DNA from: DATGLG01 sp035294245
Lineage (GTDB): Bacteria > Pseudomonadota > Alphaproteobacteria > JACZXZ01
NCBI GenBank assembly: GCA_035294245.1
Contig: DATGLG010000065.1
Location: 1 to 64,000 of the forward strand
Length of the DNA stretch: 64,000 bases
Reading direction: 5' to 3'
Shown: piece by piece, positions 63,302-64,000 of the stretch
Position numbering within the stretch: the stretch's first letter is position 1
How the letters are laid out: every line of letters begins with the position of its first letter
Notes under the pieces: model-generated
What the model was told of the DNA's origin: nothing
What the model saw: only the letters and a program-made list of their open reading frames with translations
Database searches by the model: none
Position numbers and translations under genes: made by a program

Positions 63302-64000
63302 TCAGTTGGTGGCGACGGGCAGGTGGACCTGATCGACCGGCGGAAGCCAGAGACGATCCGGGCTGCCTTCATCCTTGGGGTTGACGTCGGTGCGGTGCCA
63401 CCAGCCGCCGCCCAGGGCCTGGAACAGGGCCGCGGTGTCGCTGTAGCGCGCCGCCTGCGCCTTCACGAGATTGATATGCGCGGTCTGGTAGGTCTGCTCG
63501 GCGGTCAGCAGGGTCAGATAGTTGATGGCGCCGAGCCGGTATTGCTGCTTGGAGAGATTGAGGCTGTCGGCAGCGGAGCGCTCGGCGACGGCTTGCGCTT
63601 TGAGGGCGTCGGCATCGGATTGCAGCGCGCGTAGCGCATCGGCCACGTTCTGGAAGGCCGAGATGACGGTGCTGCGGTATTGCGCGGCGGAGGCGTCATA
63701 GGCCGCCACAGCGGCCCGCTTCCTGTGCTCGAGGGTGCCCCCGTCGAAGATCGTCTGCGCGATTCCGCCGCCAATGGCCCAGATACCGGTGCCCGGCGAG
63801 AAGAACTTGTCGAACCCAAGAGCCTCGTTTCCGAGCTGACCCGTGATGGAGAACTGCGGCAGCTGGTTGGCAATGGCAACGCCGATATTGGCGCTCGCCT
63901 CATGGAGCTGCGCCTCGGCGGCGCGCACGTCGGGACGCTGCTCGACGAGCTTCGAGGGCAGGCTGAGCGGCAATTGCTCGGGCAGGTGCAGGCTGGCGAG
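63302..64000 (-). CDS. RND outer-membrane factor (NodT type), N-terminus beyond window
   Basis: The visible 233 residues are the C-terminal part of a TolC/OprM-like lipoprotein channel; the frame stays open to the window edge. Seen: LVEQRPDVRAAEAQL, IANQLPQFSITGQLG (a beta-strand repeat region), GGIAQTIFDGGTLEHRKRAA, AFQNVADALRALQSDA and YRLGAINYLTLLTAEQTY. The C-terminal tail after GGGWW (HRTDVNPKDEG onward) extends about 30 residues beyond the usual end. 20 bp from the adaptor. Confidence 0.9.
   Translation of the reverse strand, partial: LASLHLPEQLPLSLPSKLVEQRPDVRAAEAQLHEASANIGVAIANQLPQFSITGQLGNEALGFDKFFSPGTGIWAIGGGIAQTIFDGGTLEHRKRAAVAAYDASAAQYRSTVISAFQNVADALRALQSDADALKAQAVAERSAADSLNLSKQQYRLGAINYLTLLTAEQTYQTAHINLVKAQAARYSDTAALFQALGGGWWHRTDVNPKDEGSPDRLWLPPVDQVHLPVATN

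Noticed and set aside
62152..63384. Plus-strand 410-codon frame under the RND adaptor
   Set aside because: Antisense; adaptor motifs are on the minus strand with a good ribosome-binding site.
1..64000. tRNA, rRNA, CRISPR arrays and insertion sequences
   Set aside because: No T-loop-like sequences, spaced repeats or transposase-like proteins were seen in the gaps; a covariance-model search would be decisive.

Overview
The window reads as a chromosomal segment of a high-GC Gram-negative bacterium, most likely an alphaproteobacterium (Rhodospirillales-like is a guess). The case rests on the visibly high GC content, frequent ATGA/GTGA/TTGA stop-start overlaps, Tat signals, lipoprotein signals, an RND tripartite pump, a complete branched-chain-amino-acid-type (HAAT) ABC importer and several alphaproteobacterial-style families (DUF1272, DUF924, DUF2945, isoquinoline oxidoreductase type). 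I saw no rRNA, tRNA, CRISPR array, integrase or insertion sequence by eye.

Layout. 0-10.9 kb is mainly housekeeping and redox: a 5'-truncated DyP peroxidase, a DUF2945 protein, a single-subunit molybdopterin oxidoreductase, the large helicase Lhr, and an orphan CoxL-like molybdenum hydroxylase subunit. 10.9-32.4 kb is a surface-polysaccharide region with repeated strand switches. It holds two DegT/DnrJ aminotransferases, an epimerase, a frameshifted methyltransferase, two AsnB-type amidotransferases at 15.2 and 30.5 kb, a radical SAM/SPASM enzyme, two GT4 glycosyltransferases, a deacetylase-like two-part protein, a second methyltransferase, a FemAB/GNAT-like transferase, an MsbA/PglK-type ABC flippase and a polytopic GT-C-like protein. 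Four scattered genes (10.9, 18.3, 28.7 and 29.2 kb) look like wbpE, wbpI, wbpD and wbpB, which together make UDP-2,3-diacetamido-2,3-dideoxy-mannuronic acid from UDP-GlcNAcA. The wbpA step is not in the window. The AsnB-like enzymes are plausible uronamide synthases acting on that sugar.

32.5-47.7 kb is mixed: a small Tat-exported cysteine-motif protein, a two-domain M16 peptidase, an SDR / gentisate dioxygenase-like / unknown / DUF924 run, a SPOR lipoprotein, an EamA exporter, an alkylation-repair pair (Ogt and an Ada-AlkA fusion), a DUF1272 zinc protein, a GDP-L-fucose synthase diverging from an FkbM methyltransferase (probably outlying sugar genes), and a FAD/NAD(P)-binding protein.

47.7-54.5 kb carries livKHMGF followed by a FecR-domain secreted protein coupled to an OmpA-like lipoprotein, facing a TPR protein. 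54.6-58.3 kb has an IorA/IorB-type molybdenum hydroxylase and a threonine dehydratase-type enzyme. 58.4-64 kb has an isochorismatase-fold protein without its cysteine and an RND pump (inner-membrane pump, adaptor, and an outer-membrane factor cut by the window edge).

The most interesting part is the 10.9-32.4 kb region. It looks like a mosaic pathway for a lipid-linked, amidated diamino-uronic-acid oligosaccharide exported by a single-chain ABC flippase, with a radical SAM enzyme and other tailoring functions of unknown product.
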